Below, in pieces: positions 5,068 through 5,693 of a stretch of DNA of 5,693 nucleotides. Each line of letters opens with the position of its first letter. Position 1 is the first letter of the stretch. Position numbers and translations under genes: made by a program. The DNA is from DAOMNN01 sp035443825. GTDB lineage: Bacteria; Pseudomonadota; Gammaproteobacteria; Burkholderiales; Rhodocyclaceae. The notes beneath the pieces were generated by a model. The model was not told where the DNA came from, ran no database searches, and saw only the letters and a list, made by a program, of their open reading frames with translations. Location: the NCBI GenBank assembly GCA_035443825.1, contig DAOMNN010000134.1, forward strand, positions 1-5,693, written 5' to 3'.

Positions 5068-5693
5068 CTACCTCGTTCCTGCCCCATGCATGGCCTCGAG
5101 TTCGAAGACATCACGTTCGATGTTCCGCCCACGGGCCGACTTGACCGTCCGGACCTGCTTGACGTATCGCTTGACCGTCGGTGCGAACCAGATGTCGTAG
5201 TCTACCCGCACGGGCTCGATGTCGGCCGTCGCAGGCCCGCCCGTCGCCTGCCGGCTGCTTCTGATCTCCACTCGCCATGCCTCGAAACGTCCGGCAGGTA
5301 CCGCGATCGTCTCCAACCCATCCACCTTTCCGGTCGAGAACCATTCTCCCCAGATTCCATCGAAGGCGGGCGTGGGAATGCTCCGCCAGCGGTGACCCAC
5401 GTCCAGAGCCCCGAATGCGGGGAGATAGGGACTGAACTCCGGCGCGTCTCCCCGACGATGGACGATTTCAGCCTGCGCGCCATTCCAGTTCACCGTCTGC
5501 AGGGACCGTTCGTTGCCGGCAGCGCGTTCACGCAGGGCCTCGGTGACGACCTGGCCGGAGGCCGACTCGACCGCAAATTCGTAGACCCGCTCACGATTCG
5601 TTGCCCACAGGCCGTGGACCCGGTAGATCCAGCGTTCGCCGGGAACCGGCTGTACGGAGGCGACCACCGTCGCCGGGGCCGGCGGTGGGGGCG
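5068..5693 (-). CDS. Conserved-looking protein of unknown function (5' end outside window)
   Basis: The minus-strand frame is open from the right edge to a TAG at 5068-5070. A GTG at 5667 could start a 199-residue protein, but the frame continues upstream as a Pro/Ala stretch (PPPPAPAT), which looks like a linker after a signal or lipoprotein sequence. I therefore treat the gene as truncated by the window edge. Counted from the GTG codon, the visible part has GERWIYRVHG (10-19), a middle with SPYLPAFGALDVGHRW, then VPAGRFEAWRVEIRSS (123-138) and YDIWFAPTVKRYVKQVRT (157-174). The pattern of alternating beta strands, with an AGxFxA motif and a WFAPxVKRYVK strand, resembles DUF3108/TapB-like periplasmic beta-rich proteins, but I cannot assign it with confidence. 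No hydrophobic helix is visible, so it is probably exported and soluble or lipid-anchored. Confidence 0.7.
   Translation of the reverse strand, partial: PPPPAPATVVASVQPVPGERWIYRVHGLWATNRERVYEFAVESASGQVVTEALRERAAGNERSLQTVNWNGAQAEIVHRRGDAPEFSPYLPAFGALDVGHRWRSIPTPAFDGIWGEWFSTGKVDGLETIAVPAGRFEAWRVEIRSSRQATGGPATADIEPVRVDYDIWFAPTVKRYVKQVRTVKSARGRNIERDVFELEAMHGAGTR

Noticed and set aside
1..5693. Search for mobile elements, CRISPR repeats, tRNA or rRNA genes and long direct repeats
   Set aside because: By eye, no transposase or integrase motifs, no regular repeat-spacer pattern and no RNA gene landmarks were seen; the window is almost filled by ordinary protein genes.

Overview
The window looks like a stretch of chromosome from a GC-rich betaproteobacterium. 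The protein set (anaerobic ubiquinone factor UbiT, a NodI/NodJ-type exporter, a thioredoxin-fold 2Fe-2S ferredoxin) would suit a facultatively anaerobic Rhodocyclales relative such as Thauera, Azoarcus or Aromatoleum. That placement is inferred from protein style and base composition, not from a search. I saw no rRNA, tRNA, CRISPR array, insertion sequence or integrase.

Layout: (1) The 3' part of an SCP2-domain ubiT gene runs off the left edge. (2) A 131-bp gap holds a GC-rich hairpin and a TAGAAT -10-like box. (3) Next is a VanZ-family membrane protein of 359 residues with a long multi-helix extension after the VanZ core. (4) A 76-bp gap carries a perfect TATAAT box, an 8-bp palindrome over the predicted transcription start, a 6-bp leader hairpin and a good Shine-Dalgarno. 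(5) From 1647 to 5046 lie five genes in one direction: 2Fe-2S ferredoxin, alpha/beta hydrolase (COG2945 type), YibF-like glutathione S-transferase, NodI-type ABC ATPase and NodJ-type ABC-2 permease. Gaps in this run are at most 22 bp and two junctions overlap by one base (TGATG), so it is probably one operon. (6) A convergent minus-strand gene of unknown function enters from the right edge and ends 21 bp from nodJ.

How they may work together: NodI and NodJ should form an inner-membrane exporter; the rhizobial members export lipochitooligosaccharide, but no nodulation genes are visible here and the substrate is unknown. The ferredoxin, hydrolase and GST upstream are soluble and could modify or detoxify a small molecule before export, but only gene order supports this. 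The families are all familiar; what may be new is the grouping, not an individual protein.
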